Positions 13,374-20,652 are shown, counted from the first letter of the stretch. The stretch: 20,652 bases of DNA from an uncultured Collinsella sp. (GCA_900546105.1 URBP01000033.1:1-20652); one strand, 5' to 3'. Notes: generated by a model from the sequence alone, not told the origin. Numbers and translations: made by a program.

Positions 13374-14441
13374 TTGGATAAGAACGAGCTGCAAAAGCGT
13401 ATGGAGCAGGCCATTCGCCTGACGGCACCTGGCCAGCCGATCCGCACCGCCCTCGACATGATCATTGCCGGTCACCTGGGTGCCCTTATCTGCGTCGGCG
13501 ACACCGAAAACGTGCTCGCTGCCGGTAACGACGGCTTCCCGCTCAACATTTCGTTTACCTCGAACCGCCTGTTCGAGCTTTCCAAGATGGACGGCGCCAT
13601 CGTCATCGATGGCGACCTCACCCAGATCCTGCGCGCCAACTTTCACCTCAATCCCGATCCCTCGCTCGCCACGAGTGAGACGGGCATGCGTCACCGTACT
13701 GCCGCTCGCATGTCGGTGCTCACCGATGCCATCGTGATCTCGGTTTCGGCTCGTCGTGCCGTCGTCAACGTGTACGTTCACGGCAAGAGCTACGAGATCC
13801 AGCCCGTCACCACCATCATGAGCTCGGTCAACCAGCTCGTCGCCACGCTCCAGACTACCCGTCAGTCGCTCGACCGCTCCTTGCTGCGCCTGACGGCCCT
13901 TGAGCTCGACGACTACGTCACGCTCGCCGACATCACCGGCATCTTCTCGAGTTTCGAGATCATGCAACAGGCAAAGACCGAGCTTAAGGATTGCATCGTC
14001 AAGCTGGGCAACCAGGGCAAGCTCGTGCAGATGCAGCTCGAGCAGCTCGCGGGCTCCAGCATGGATACCGAATACGACTTGATGATCCGCGACTACGCGA
14101 GCGATTCTTCCGAGGCAAACGCCGAGAAGATCCGCGCCAACCTGAGCCGTATGACGCCCAAGGACCTATCCGACCCGCAGCATGTGGCGGCGGTTCTGGG
14201 TTACGACGACCTGGACGAGGACTCTGTCATGACGCCTCTGGGCCTGCGTACGCTTTCGCGCGTGTCTGTCGTGCGCGACGGCGTGGCCGAGAAGATCGTC
14301 GACGAGTATGGCTCGCTGCAGGAGCTCATGGACGACATCAGCGAGGATCCGGAGCGCCTGGGCGACTTTGGCGTCAACAACCCTGCCATTCTTGCGGACT
14401 CCTTGTACCGCATGAAGGGCACCAAACAGGGGAACGCATAA
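13374..14441 (+). CDS. disA: DNA integrity scanning diadenylate cyclase DisA
   Basis: A 355-residue DisA of normal length. It condenses two ATP into cyclic di-AMP and, in Bacillus, scans DNA for branched structures. The DAC domain (1-140) carries the catalytic DGA (73-75) and RHRTA (106-110). A helical spine follows (about 150-280), and a C-terminal helix-hairpin-helix region (about 285-345) binds DNA. The only usable start in this frame is TTG at 13374, since a stop lies 12 codons upstream with no ATG or GTG between; GGGAG precedes it by 8 bp. Two ATGs at 13360 and 13369 are out of frame and sit at or beside the Shine-Dalgarno. disA opens the disA-ispD-ispF-cysS-rlmB-yacP block; radA, which precedes it in Bacilli, is not adjacent. 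Its stop overlaps the ispD ATG by one base. Confidence 0.95.
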   Translation: MDKNELQKRMEQAIRLTAPGQPIRTALDMIIAGHLGALICVGDTENVLAAGNDGFPLNISFTSNRLFELSKMDGAIVIDGDLTQILRANFHLNPDPSLATSETGMRHRTAARMSVLTDAIVISVSARRAVVNVYVHGKSYEIQPVTTIMSSVNQLVATLQTTRQSLDRSLLRLTALELDDYVTLADITGIFSSFEIMQQAKTELKDCIVKLGNQGKLVQMQLEQLAGSSMDTEYDLMIRDYASDSSEANAEKIRANLSRMTPKDLSDPQHVAAVLGYDDLDEDSVMTPLGLRTLSRVSVVRDGVAEKIVDEYGSLQELMDDISEDPERLGDFGVNNPAILADSLYRMKGTKQGNA

Positions 14442-15169
14442 TGGCGCCCGTATGCGCCGTGGTCGTTGCCGGTGGCAGCGGCCAGCGCTTTGGTAACCCC
14501 GGTGGCAAGCAGCTCGTCAATGTAGCGGGCCGTCCGCTTATGAGCTGGTCCATCCGCGCGTTCGATCGTAGCGACAAGGTCGGCCACATCGTCGTGGTTT
14601 GCCCTGCCGAGCGCCGTGCCGAGATGCGCCGCCTGGCCATCGACCCGTTTGACTATGACACGCCCATCAGCTTTGCCGATGCCGGCGATACTCGTCAGGA
14701 TTCCACCCGCGCCGGCGTGCACGCGGTGCCGGCGGGCTTTGAGTACGTCGCCATTCACGACGGCGCTCGTCCGCTCATCACGACCGAGGCCATCGATCAT
14801 GCTATCGATGTGCTCGTGAGCGACCGCGCCCTCGACGGTGTCGTGTGCGGTCAGCCCGCAATCGACACGCTCAAGATCGTCGACGGCGATAATATCGTCG
14901 AGACGCCGCCGCGTGAGCTCTATTGGGCCGCGCAGACGCCGCAGATCTTTAGCGTCGACGCCATGAAGCGCGCTCACGCCGCAGCCATTGCCGAGGGCTT
15001 TATCGGTACCGACGATTCTTCGCTGGTCGAGCGCATGGGCGGGCGTGTCCGCTGCGTCCAGAGCCCGCGCGACAACCTTAAGGTGACGGTGCCCGAGGAC
15101 CTGCGTCCCGTAACCGCGATTCTGCTCGGTCGCATGGCCGAGGGAGAGGACCTTCCCCATGTTCAGTAA
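14441..15169 (+). CDS. ispD: 2-C-methyl-D-erythritol 4-phosphate cytidylyltransferase IspD
   Basis: A 242-residue enzyme of the MEP isoprenoid pathway, joining CTP to methylerythritol phosphate to give CDP-ME. The N-terminal nucleotide-binding loop AGGSGQRFG (residues 10-18) with Lys23 downstream is intact. So are the family segments IHDGARPLI, the TPQIF strand, and TDDSSLVE near 190, ending in the LKVTVPEDL motif. The ATG overlaps the disA stop (TAATG), with AGGGGA just upstream, which indicates translational coupling. Its last 11 bases overlap ispF. A much longer reading starting inside disA has no family support and was discarded. Confidence 0.96.
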   Translation: MAPVCAVVVAGGSGQRFGNPGGKQLVNVAGRPLMSWSIRAFDRSDKVGHIVVVCPAERRAEMRRLAIDPFDYDTPISFADAGDTRQDSTRAGVHAVPAGFEYVAIHDGARPLITTEAIDHAIDVLVSDRALDGVVCGQPAIDTLKIVDGDNIVETPPRELYWAAQTPQIFSVDAMKRAHAAAIAEGFIGTDDSSLVERMGGRVRCVQSPRDNLKVTVPEDLRPVTAILLGRMAEGEDLPHVQ

Positions 15170-15653
15170 CCTGCGCATTGGCCATGGCTACGACGTTCAC
15201 CGTCTGGTGGAGGGGCGTCGATGTATCATCGGCGGTGTCGACATTCCCTACGAGCGCGGCCTGCTGGGCCACTCGGATGCCGATGTGCTCGCGCACGCCT
15301 TGGCCGACGCCATTCTGGGCGCCTGCCGCGGGGGAGACATCGGCAAGCTATTCCCCGACACCGATCCCGCCTATGAGGGCGCCGACTCGATGGTGCTGCT
15401 CGCTCGCGTGATGGACTATGCGCGCGAGCTGGGCTTCGAGTTTGTCGATGCCGATTGCACCATTGCCTGTCAGCAACCTAAGATCACCCCGCACCGCGAT
15501 GCCATGCGCGCCAACCTTGCCCATGCCCTGGGCGTTGACGTCGAAAACGTGGGCGTCGCCGCCACTACGACCGAAAAGCTCGGTTGGGAAGGCCAGGGCG
15601 AGGGAATCGGCGCCTGGGCCGTCTGCCTGCTACAGAAAACCGTTAAGGAGTAA
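15159..15653 (+). CDS. ispF: 2-C-methyl-D-erythritol 2,4-cyclodiphosphate synthase IspF
   Basis: A 164-residue enzyme that cyclises CDP-ME 2-phosphate to MEcPP with release of CMP, two steps after IspD in the MEP pathway; it works as a trimer. Metal ligands are visible as Asp12 and His14 in GYDVHRL and His46 in SDADVLAHALADA. FPDTDPAYEGADS and ATTTEKLGWEG are also typical. The start overlaps ispD by 11 bp, with GAGGGAGAGGA upstream. ispE is not in the window, as in other genomes with the ispD-ispF pair. The domains are separate genes here rather than the fused IspDF seen in some bacteria. Confidence 0.96.
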   Translation: MFSNLRIGHGYDVHRLVEGRRCIIGGVDIPYERGLLGHSDADVLAHALADAILGACRGGDIGKLFPDTDPAYEGADSMVLLARVMDYARELGFEFVDADCTIACQQPKITPHRDAMRANLAHALGVDVENVGVAATTTEKLGWEGQGEGIGAWAVCLLQKTVKE

Positions 15654-15656
15654 CGA

Positions 15657-17123
15657 ATGCGTATCTACAACAGCGCTACCCATAAAAAGGAAGAGTTCCA
15701 GCCCATCGAGTCCGGCAAGGTCCGCATGTACGTGTGCGGTCCCACGGTCTACGACAACATCCACATCGGCAATGCCCGCACGTTCATCAGCTTTGACGTG
15801 ATTCGTCGCTGGCTCATCGCGAGCGGCTACGAGGTCACGTTCGCCCAGAACCTCACCGATGTCGATGACAAGATCATCAAGCGCGCCAACGAGCAGGGCC
15901 GCACGGCCGCCGAGGTCGCGACGGAGTTCTCCGACAAGTTCATTGGCGTCATGCGCGCTGCCAACGTGCTCGATCCCGATGTGCGTCCCCGCGCCACCAA
16001 GGAGATCGGCCCCATGATCGCCATGATCAAGACGCTTATCGAGCAGGGCCACGCTTACGCAGCCGATAACGGCGATGTGTACTTTGCCGTGCGCAGCGAT
16101 CCCAACTATGGTCAGGTCTCGGGCCGCAACATCGACGACCTTATGGTTGGCGCGCGCATCGAGGAGAACGAGGACAAGAACGACCCGCTCGACTTTGCCC
16201 TGTGGAAGGCCGCCAAGCCCGGCGAGCCCAGCTGGCCGAGCCCCTGGGGCGAGGGCCGTCCCGGTTGGCACACCGAGTGCGCCGCCATGGTGCATCGCTA
16301 CCTGGGCACCCCGATCGATATCCACGGCGGCGGCTCCGACCTTGCCTTCCCGCATCACGAGAACGAGTGCGCCCAGGCCACCTGCGCCTGGCACCAGGGC
16401 TTCTCCAACACCTGGATGCACACGGGCATGCTGCTGGTCGACGGCGAGAAGATGTCAAAGTCGCTCGGTAACTTCTTTACGCTGGCCGAGGTCCTCGAGC
16501 AGCACTCCGCTGCCGCCCTGCGCCTGCTGATGCTGCAGACGAGCTATCGCTCGCCGCTCGACTTTTCGTGGGAGCGCCTGGAGGGTGCCGAGAACTCGCT
16601 CACGCGTATCGCCGGTACGGTCGAGAACCTGCGTTGGGCTGCGAACCACGCGACGGCCGATGCCGATGCGGCTGCCATCGAGGCGTTTGCCGCCAAGGCC
16701 GCCGAGACCCGCGCCACCTTTAAGGAGTGCATGGACGACGACTTTAACACCGCCGGTGCCATGGGCGCCGTCTTTGGCTTTGTCACCGAGTGCAACCAGT
16801 ATCTGGAGCAGGCGGGCGATGCTGCCGACAAGGCCGCAGCCCTGGCTGCCGCCGATACGCTGGCCGAGCTGCTCGATACGTTTGGTGTTGAGCTTCCCGA
16901 GCCCAAGGTCGAGCTGCCGCTGGGTCTGCTGGGCGTTGCCGCCGGTCTGGTTGCCTATACGGGCGACGACGTGGATGAGGCTGCTGCCAAGATTCTCGAG
17001 GCCCGCGCCGAGGCCCGTGCCGCCAAGAACTGGGATTTGGCAGATGCCATCCGCGACCAGCTCAAGGACCTGGGTCTGACAATCGAGGATACGGCCGCCG
17101 GCACCCGTATCAAATCTCTCTAA
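15657..17123 (+). CDS. cysS: Cysteinyl-tRNA synthetase
   Basis: A 488-residue class I synthetase charging tRNA-Cys. The HIGH-type motif is HIGN (36-39) and KMSKS lies at 265-269. Zinc ligands expected in the family are visible: Cys27 in YVCGPTVYD, a Cys in WHTECAAM near 207, and the HHENE segment. The C-terminal helical anticodon-binding region (about 315-488) is Ala-rich but complete. It starts 3 bp after ispF, so it is in the same operon. The first of two long hairpins begins 7 bp after its stop, probably ending or processing the transcript. The neighbourhood matches the Bacillus ispD-ispF-(gltX-cysE)-cysS order. Confidence 0.97.
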   Translation: MRIYNSATHKKEEFQPIESGKVRMYVCGPTVYDNIHIGNARTFISFDVIRRWLIASGYEVTFAQNLTDVDDKIIKRANEQGRTAAEVATEFSDKFIGVMRAANVLDPDVRPRATKEIGPMIAMIKTLIEQGHAYAADNGDVYFAVRSDPNYGQVSGRNIDDLMVGARIEENEDKNDPLDFALWKAAKPGEPSWPSPWGEGRPGWHTECAAMVHRYLGTPIDIHGGGSDLAFPHHENECAQATCAWHQGFSNTWMHTGMLLVDGEKMSKSLGNFFTLAEVLEQHSAAALRLLMLQTSYRSPLDFSWERLEGAENSLTRIAGTVENLRWAANHATADADAAAIEAFAAKAAETRATFKECMDDDFNTAGAMGAVFGFVTECNQYLEQAGDAADKAAALAAADTLAELLDTFGVELPEPKVELPLGLLGVAAGLVAYTGDDVDEAAAKILEARAEARAAKNWDLADAIRDQLKDLGLTIEDTAAGTRIKSL

Positions 17124-17129
17124 TCCCCG

Positions 17130-17231
17130 CGGGTTTCCCAAGCACCCGACCTTGCCGTTCAAACCGTCGCTCGCGTACTCAAGTACGCGTCGCTCCTCTT
17201 TCACGGCAATCTCGGGCACTTGGAAAACCCG
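17130..17231. repeat. Long hairpin element, copy 1, between cysS and rlmB
   Basis: A 102-bp imperfect palindrome. From outside in: CGGGTTT/AAACCCG, CCAAG/CTTGG, CCCGA/TCGGG, a CC/TC internal loop, TTGCCGT (17152-17158)/ACGGCAA (17203-17209), a TCAA..CGTC/CTCTTTC internal loop, then CGCGTAC/GTACGCG closing a TCAA tetraloop (17179-17182). It has no U-tract. Copy 2 follows 4 bp later with the same internal loops. Confidence 0.8.
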
Positions 17232-17234
17232 TAC

Positions 17235-17335
17235 CGACCGCCCGAGCCACGGCACCTTGCCTTTCAATCGTCGGGCATGACCTCAAGGTCTATGCCCTTC
17301 TCTTTCAAGGCAATCTGCCGCACCTCGGGCGGTCG
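17235..17335. repeat. Long hairpin element, copy 2, between cysS and rlmB
   Basis: A 101-bp palindrome with outer arms CGACCGCCCGAG (17235-17246)/CTCGGGCGGTCG (17324-17335), then CGGCA/TGCCG, a CC/TC internal loop, TTGCCTT (17257-17263)/AAGGCAA (17307-17313), a TCAA..CGTC/CTCTTTC internal loop, GGGCAT/ATGCCC and GACC/GGTC closing a TCAA tetraloop (17283-17286). The loops match copy 1 while several stems differ on both strands. It ends 43 bp before rlmB. Confidence 0.8.
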
Positions 17336-17378
17336 TTCCGTTTGTTCTGTTGATAATTGCTTTATAGGAGGTTGTCCC

Positions 17379-18293
17379 ATGGCCGACAATCGCAAGCGTG
17401 CGCCTCGTGGCGGCAAGCAGGCCGCTTCTGGCTCGCGTCCGATTCGCCGCAATGACCGCGCTGCCGCTCCCAAGGGCCAGCGCGATCGTACCCAGGCCGC
17501 ACGTCCGCAGCGCGATCGCAACCGCGACGCTGTCCAGGTTCCCAAGGGCGAATTTATCGAAGGTCGTCGTGCTGCCGCCGAGGCGCTGCGTACCGGTTTT
17601 CCCGTCAAGTGCGCGCTCATCGCCGAGGGCGGGGAGCGCGATGCCGCCCTGTCGCGTCTGGTCGATGACCTCAATGCCGCGGGCGTCCGCATTAAGTATG
17701 TGCCGCGCGCGCAGCTCGATGCGCTGTCGAGCCATGGCGCTCACCAGGGCATTGCGCTCGAGGTGGGCAACTTCCCCTATGCCGATGTCACCGATATTCT
17801 CGACCGCGCAGGCGAGGGCCCAGCACTTGTCGTGGTGCTCGACCATGTGACTGACGACGGCAACTTTGGTGCCATCGTGCGCTCCGCTGAGGTTGTGGGC
17901 GCGGCCGGCGTCATCATTGCCAACAAGCGCGCCGCCGGCGTGACCGTGGGCAGCTACAAGACTTCAGCCGGCGCCGTCATGCATCTGCCTATCGCGCAGG
18001 TGCCCAACATCGCCCGTGCGCTCGACGATCTTAAGGCCGCTGGCTTTTGGGTGGGCGGTGCCTCCGAGCACGCCGAAGGCAGTTGCTGGGATGCTCCCTT
18101 CGAGGGCCGCGTGGCGCTCGTCATGGGCTCCGAGGGCGACGGCATCTCGCGCCTGGTGCTCGAGAAATGCGACTTTTTGACCAAGCTTCCCCAGCGCGGC
18201 ATGACCGAGAGCCTCAATGTTGCCCAGGCGACCACGGCGCTGTGCTTTGAGTGGCTGCGCCGCAACGCCGGCGAGCTCATGGGGGAGGAGTAG
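17379..18293 (+). CDS. rlmB: 23S rRNA 2'-O-methyltransferase of the RlmB/TrmH (SPOUT) family
   Basis: A 304-residue SPOUT methyltransferase. RlmB methylates the 2'-OH of G2251 in 23S rRNA using S-adenosylmethionine. Residues 1-57 are a basic, probably disordered tail rich in Arg, Lys, Pro and Gln. The substrate-binding domain follows (about 58-135, FIEGRRAAAEAL to HQGIALEV), then the trefoil-knot catalytic domain with motif 1 (NFGAIVRSAEVVGAAGVI, 162-179), motif 2 (LVMGSEGDGISR, 247-258) and motif 3 (RGMTESLNVAQATTALCFE, 273-291). The ATG at 17379 has AGGAGG at good spacing; longer in-frame readings run back into hairpin copy 2. The closely related activity on other rRNA sites cannot be excluded, but the order cysS-rlmB-yacP supports RlmB. 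yacP starts 3 bp after it. Confidence 0.92.
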   Translation: MADNRKRAPRGGKQAASGSRPIRRNDRAAAPKGQRDRTQAARPQRDRNRDAVQVPKGEFIEGRRAAAEALRTGFPVKCALIAEGGERDAALSRLVDDLNAAGVRIKYVPRAQLDALSSHGAHQGIALEVGNFPYADVTDILDRAGEGPALVVVLDHVTDDGNFGAIVRSAEVVGAAGVIIANKRAAGVTVGSYKTSAGAVMHLPIAQVPNIARALDDLKAAGFWVGGASEHAEGSCWDAPFEGRVALVMGSEGDGISRLVLEKCDFLTKLPQRGMTESLNVAQATTALCFEWLRRNAGELMGEE

Positions 18294-18296
18294 CGC

Positions 18297-18974
18297 ATGT
18301 CCAAAAAGAACCGTGCCAAGTCCAAGGCCAAGCGCTTTGGCGAGGGCTCGGCCAAGCCGATTGTTTCGGCCGCGACCTATGGCGTGGGCGGCAATGCGTT
18401 TGCGCAGGCCATCGCCGACCCGGTCTCGACGGTGCACTCCAACAAGCCCGAGCTGCTGGTGGTCGACGGTTACAACGTGATCCACTGCACGCCGCGCTAC
18501 GAAAAGCTCGTGTACGACCATTCCGACGATCCGTATTCCAGCGACGTTCACGATATGGCGCGCACCGCCCTCATCAACGACGTCGCCGCCTTTGCCCAGG
18601 GCCGCTACGAGGCCGTGATCGTGTTCGACGGCGCGGGCAATATCTCCAGCGAGCGCCCCAACCTGCCGGCCCGCGGCGTGCGCATCGAGTTTTCGCCGAC
18701 GGGCGTCTCTGCCGATACCGTGGTGCAGAAGCTCTGCATCGAGGCACGTGAGGAGGGCCGCGCGTGCTCCGTGGTATCGAGTGACGGCACAATTCAAGCC
18801 GTCGTCATGGGCAAGGGTGTTACGCGCATCTCGAGCCGTATGCTGGTGGACGAGATCAAGCAGATCGATAACGACGTTCACGAGGCAGAGGAAGCTCCGC
18901 AGGTCAAGATGACTCTGGGCAGTCGCCTGAGCCCCGATGCCCTGGCCAAGCTCAAGGCTCTTCGCGGGAGGTAG
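18297..18974 (+). CDS. yacP: YacP/Rae1-type NYN-domain endoribonuclease
   Basis: A 225-residue protein with a PIN-like NYN domain at about 52-215. The opening LLVVDGYNVIH (Asp57, Asn60) gives the first acidic metal ligand. VIVFDGAGN, GVSADTVVQKL and VVSSDGTIQ supply the other conserved acidic positions of the family. In Bacillus the orthologue Rae1 cleaves mRNA on the ribosome. Here a basic N-terminal tail of about 50 residues precedes the domain, similar to that of the adjacent RlmB and possibly contacting RNA. The start is 3 bp after rlmB, with GGGGGAGGAG at the end of rlmB acting as ribosome-binding site. It is the last gene of the disA block; a hairpin follows immediately. Confidence 0.9.
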   Translation: MSKKNRAKSKAKRFGEGSAKPIVSAATYGVGGNAFAQAIADPVSTVHSNKPELLVVDGYNVIHCTPRYEKLVYDHSDDPYSSDVHDMARTALINDVAAFAQGRYEAVIVFDGAGNISSERPNLPARGVRIEFSPTGVSADTVVQKLCIEAREEGRACSVVSSDGTIQAVVMGKGVTRISSRMLVDEIKQIDNDVHEAEEAPQVKMTLGSRLSPDALAKLKALRGR

Positions 18975-18975
18975 G

Positions 18976-19009
18976 GGAGTTGGCGGGGCAATGCTGCCTC
19001 GCTAACTCC
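18976..19009. terminator. 15-bp hairpin between convergent yacP and the HipA-like gene
   Basis: 18976-18990 pairs with 18995-19009 over 15 bp with two G-T pairs around an ATGC loop. It starts right after yacP and contains the stop codon of the opposing gene. T-runs are missing on both sides, so it is a terminator by position rather than by full signature. Confidence 0.5.
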
Positions 19010-20342
19010 ATTCAGCGATGTCGATCATTCTTTCGAGGCGCCACGTTAGCGCCTCTTTTAGATAAGGCAGTCTCGCTGCTAGGGCATCGTTTTTAGACAG
19101 AATCTCGATCGCCTCGTCGACAAAGCCCTCGAGTTTGTCGCCGTCAAACCAGCCCATGTCCTCGACGAGCAACATTTGTTTGGCAGGACTTGAATGAAAT
19201 TGTGCGCTGGTAAAACTGTGCTCTCCCGCCCTAAGCTCCTCTAGTGATATGTTGCACCAGAGTGATGAGCCCGAATCGAAGATGGGGGCTGGTCTGCAGA
19301 CCAGTGAGTTGACGTTTCGCACGAGGCCGAAGTTGCGCCAATGACGGTCGTAGTTGGCAATGATGTCATCGCATACGATCATGCGGTCAAGGGCGTCTTT
19401 TATATCTGTCGCTCCAAGCTCCTCGCAGTTTGCTACATACCGTTCGTAATCGGTTAGTCGCTCGTCTGCATTTGCATGCTGGTTTACATAGAACGCAGGG
19501 ACATATTCTTCTTCGTCAGTTAAGAAGACATCGCATATGCTCAGGGCGGAAGTGCCCGAGCCCTCGAGCGAGTAAGGCACATAATCGCAGGCGTTTAGGA
19601 TGCGACGGTGGAGCGCGGTCGCCACCAGCTCGTTATAAGGTTCCTGGTTTAGATGTGCACCTGCTTTGTGGAGGATTCGACGGTCACCCTCGCATGTCCA
19701 GTACTTTTGAAGATTGCCGTCCGAGGTGTTGTCGGGCTTTGCGGCAGCTGCCTTACCCTCCGGGGCGAAGGGCGCAATGGTCAACGAGACATCGTCAAAA
19801 GCATTATTGAAGAAGTTAATATCCTCCCAGGCGAGACCGGAACCTTGGGGTCTAATCCAATACTGGTCGGATAAGGAGAGGCCAAGATTTCGCTGTACGA
19901 GTTCATCGGGAACATCGACTGCGGCTTCTGCAAGCAGGGAGGCTAGCCCAATGCGTGCGAGCGGGATACCGCGGCCGCGCCACCAGATGCGGAAGGAGTC
20001 GAGTGATACAGGTTTGCTGGGAGTAAAAACTCCAATAGGGGCGTGGGCACGATCGACGTCGGCGCCGATGTGGGTGAAGTCTTTCCGTGATCTGCTGTAG
20101 ACCAGCTGGGCCACCTCGTGCGTGCGGTTCATGAGGGTAAATGCGATTTCGCTTTTCCCATGCCCGCGACGAGGCCGTCCCCCACTTTTGGTTGCGGAGC
20201 GGAGTCGCGTGTCTACGCTGTCTTTGTCGATAAGCCACACGCCAGAAGCCTTGCGGGCGGTCAGCGCGCCGTTCTTAATGAGCTCCTGCACCCTGCGCGG
20301 GGTGATGCCGAGCAGTTCGGCTGCTTCCTTTGTAGTCAACAT
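19002..20342 (-). CDS. Helix-turn-helix protein fused to a HipA-like kinase domain
   Basis: A 446-residue protein in two parts. Residues 1-48 are an excisionase/MerR-like winged helix (LTTKEAAELLGITPRRVQELIKNGAL, then VWLIDKDSV). After a basic linker (about 48-65, GGRPRRGHGK) comes a HipA-fold kinase. It has an ATP-lysine candidate in RRILHKAG, a helix QEPYNELVATALHRRI, the catalytic loop ANYDRHWRNFGLVRN (329-343, Asp332, Asn337) and a metal-binding PIFDSGSSLW (Asp356). HipA toxins are Ser/Thr kinases, usually repressed by a separate HipB; here the DNA-binding part is in the same chain and no hipB is adjacent. GAAGGG, the likely Shine-Dalgarno, lies inside the long inverted repeat. GC and codon use are lower than in the disA block. 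Kinase fold is well supported; toxin activity is inference. Confidence 0.82.
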   Translation of the reverse strand: MLTTKEAAELLGITPRRVQELIKNGALTARKASGVWLIDKDSVDTRLRSATKSGGRPRRGHGKSEIAFTLMNRTHEVAQLVYSRSRKDFTHIGADVDRAHAPIGVFTPSKPVSLDSFRIWWRGRGIPLARIGLASLLAEAAVDVPDELVQRNLGLSLSDQYWIRPQGSGLAWEDINFFNNAFDDVSLTIAPFAPEGKAAAAKPDNTSDGNLQKYWTCEGDRRILHKAGAHLNQEPYNELVATALHRRILNACDYVPYSLEGSGTSALSICDVFLTDEEEYVPAFYVNQHANADERLTDYERYVANCEELGATDIKDALDRMIVCDDIIANYDRHWRNFGLVRNVNSLVCRPAPIFDSGSSLWCNISLEELRAGEHSFTSAQFHSSPAKQMLLVEDMGWFDGDKLEGFVDEAIEILSKNDALAARLPYLKEALTWRLERMIDIAEWS

Positions 20343-20346
20343 CGCG

Positions 20347-20418
20347 AAACCCTTCGCCAGAACGAATAGTTTTATATAGCCAATTGTAATTAAAACTATT
20401 CGTTCTGGCGAATGGTTT
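20347..20418. promoter_or_regulatory. Very long inverted repeat over the promoter of the HTH-HipA gene
   Basis: Two exact 22-bp arms (20353-20374 and 20391-20412) flank a 16-bp AT-rich spacer with a TATATAA-like core. After one mismatch the pairing continues for 5 bp on each side (20347-20351 with 20414-20418). Each arm contains its own TTCG/CGAA mini-dyad. The inner end reaches to 4 bp before the start codon and covers part of the ribosome-binding site, so it could act as a DNA operator, an mRNA hairpin, or both. Confidence 0.78.
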
Positions 20419-20565
20419 TAAGATTGAGAGCGCACTGACAGAAATGAACGGGCCTGGTACGCGCTGTTGCTGGATTTTGCATATTTGTATAACGCCGTGC
20501 GGCCTGTTGCGCCTTGTCAGCAATTCCTTTATTCTTAATTGGCTTCGCGCGAAAGCGCCAAGTGT

Positions 20566-20640
20566 GCCAGTGTGGCGCAACGGTAGCGCAACTGATTTGT
20601 AATCAGTGGGTTGCAGGTTCGATTCCTGTCACTGGCTCCA
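20566..20640 (+). tRNA. tRNA-Thr (anticodon TGT)
   Basis: A complete cloverleaf: acceptor GCCAGTG (20566-20572) with CACTGGC (20630-20636), D stem GCGC/GCGC, anticodon stem ACTGA/TCAGT around TTTGTAA, giving anticodon TGT, and T arm GCAGG-TTCGATT-CCTGT. The discriminator is T and CCA is encoded (20638-20640). It is on the plus strand, divergent from the HTH-HipA gene. A possible -35-like TTGTCA lies at 20514, but no clear -10 follows. tRNA genes are common integration sites, which fits the accessory gene beside it. Confidence 0.97.
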
Positions 20641-20652
20641 TGAAAGTTTCGG

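Noticed and set aside
13190..13381. 63-codon plus-strand frame ending just inside disA
   Set aside because: It starts within the outer stem of the structured element, has no good ribosome-binding site and no family resemblance.
13991..14440. In-frame upstream extension of ispD into disA
   Set aside because: The extra 150 residues are low-complexity Arg/Gly-rich sequence from another disA frame; the ATG at 14441 fits IspD exactly.
17220..17378. N-terminal extension of rlmB through hairpin copy 2
   Set aside because: It translates a palindromic element; the ATG at 17379 has AGGAGG and gives a normal RlmB.

Overview
The window is GC-rich, gene-dense bacterial chromosome. It suggests a gut actinobacterium of the class Coriobacteriia, probably Collinsella or a close relative. 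The basis is the protein character, a disA-ispD-ispF-cysS-rlmB-yacP block, a feoA-feoA-feoB locus with its Cys-rich partner, and a multidomain flavin reductase of the kind common in anaerobic gut bacteria. Genus is an inference; no rRNA is present.

Layout. At 134-2386 (minus strand) lie larB, a larC that ends after its first domain, and a TetR regulator, probably one operon. serB (2501-3136, minus) and aspS (3393-5180, plus) diverge from a shared 256-bp intergenic region. Downstream come a strong terminator and an HPr-type phosphocarrier with aspartate at the usual regulatory serine. The ferrous iron locus follows (5766-9096): two FeoA proteins, FeoB and the FeoB-associated Cys-rich membrane protein, with DtxR/IdeR-like palindromes before feoA1 and feoB. 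A 649-residue flavin/Fe-S reductase (9232-11181) is preceded by a promoter-embedded inverted repeat.

At 11182-13373 there is an accessory segment of visibly lower GC. It holds an AlbA_2/GHKL-ATPase/winged-helix regulator under an elaborate operator, then 570 bp without a convincing gene. That gap contains a 15-bp perfect hairpin, helically phased decamer repeats and a 156-bp three-way-junction palindrome. From 13374 to 18974 runs the conserved housekeeping block: c-di-AMP synthesis (disA), isoprenoid precursors (ispD, ispF), cysteinyl-tRNA synthetase, a 23S rRNA methyltransferase and a NYN-domain nuclease. Two tandem related hairpins sit between cysS and rlmB. The right end has a convergent HTH-HipA-like kinase gene, controlled by a very long inverted repeat, next to tRNA-Thr(TGT).

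The most noteworthy points are the long inverted repeats over regulator promoters, the single-protein HTH-HipA kinase, the tandem hairpins with compensatory change, the structured element upstream of disA, the HPr with Asp46, and the larC lacking its second domain. All boundaries and motifs were read by eye; no database search was run.
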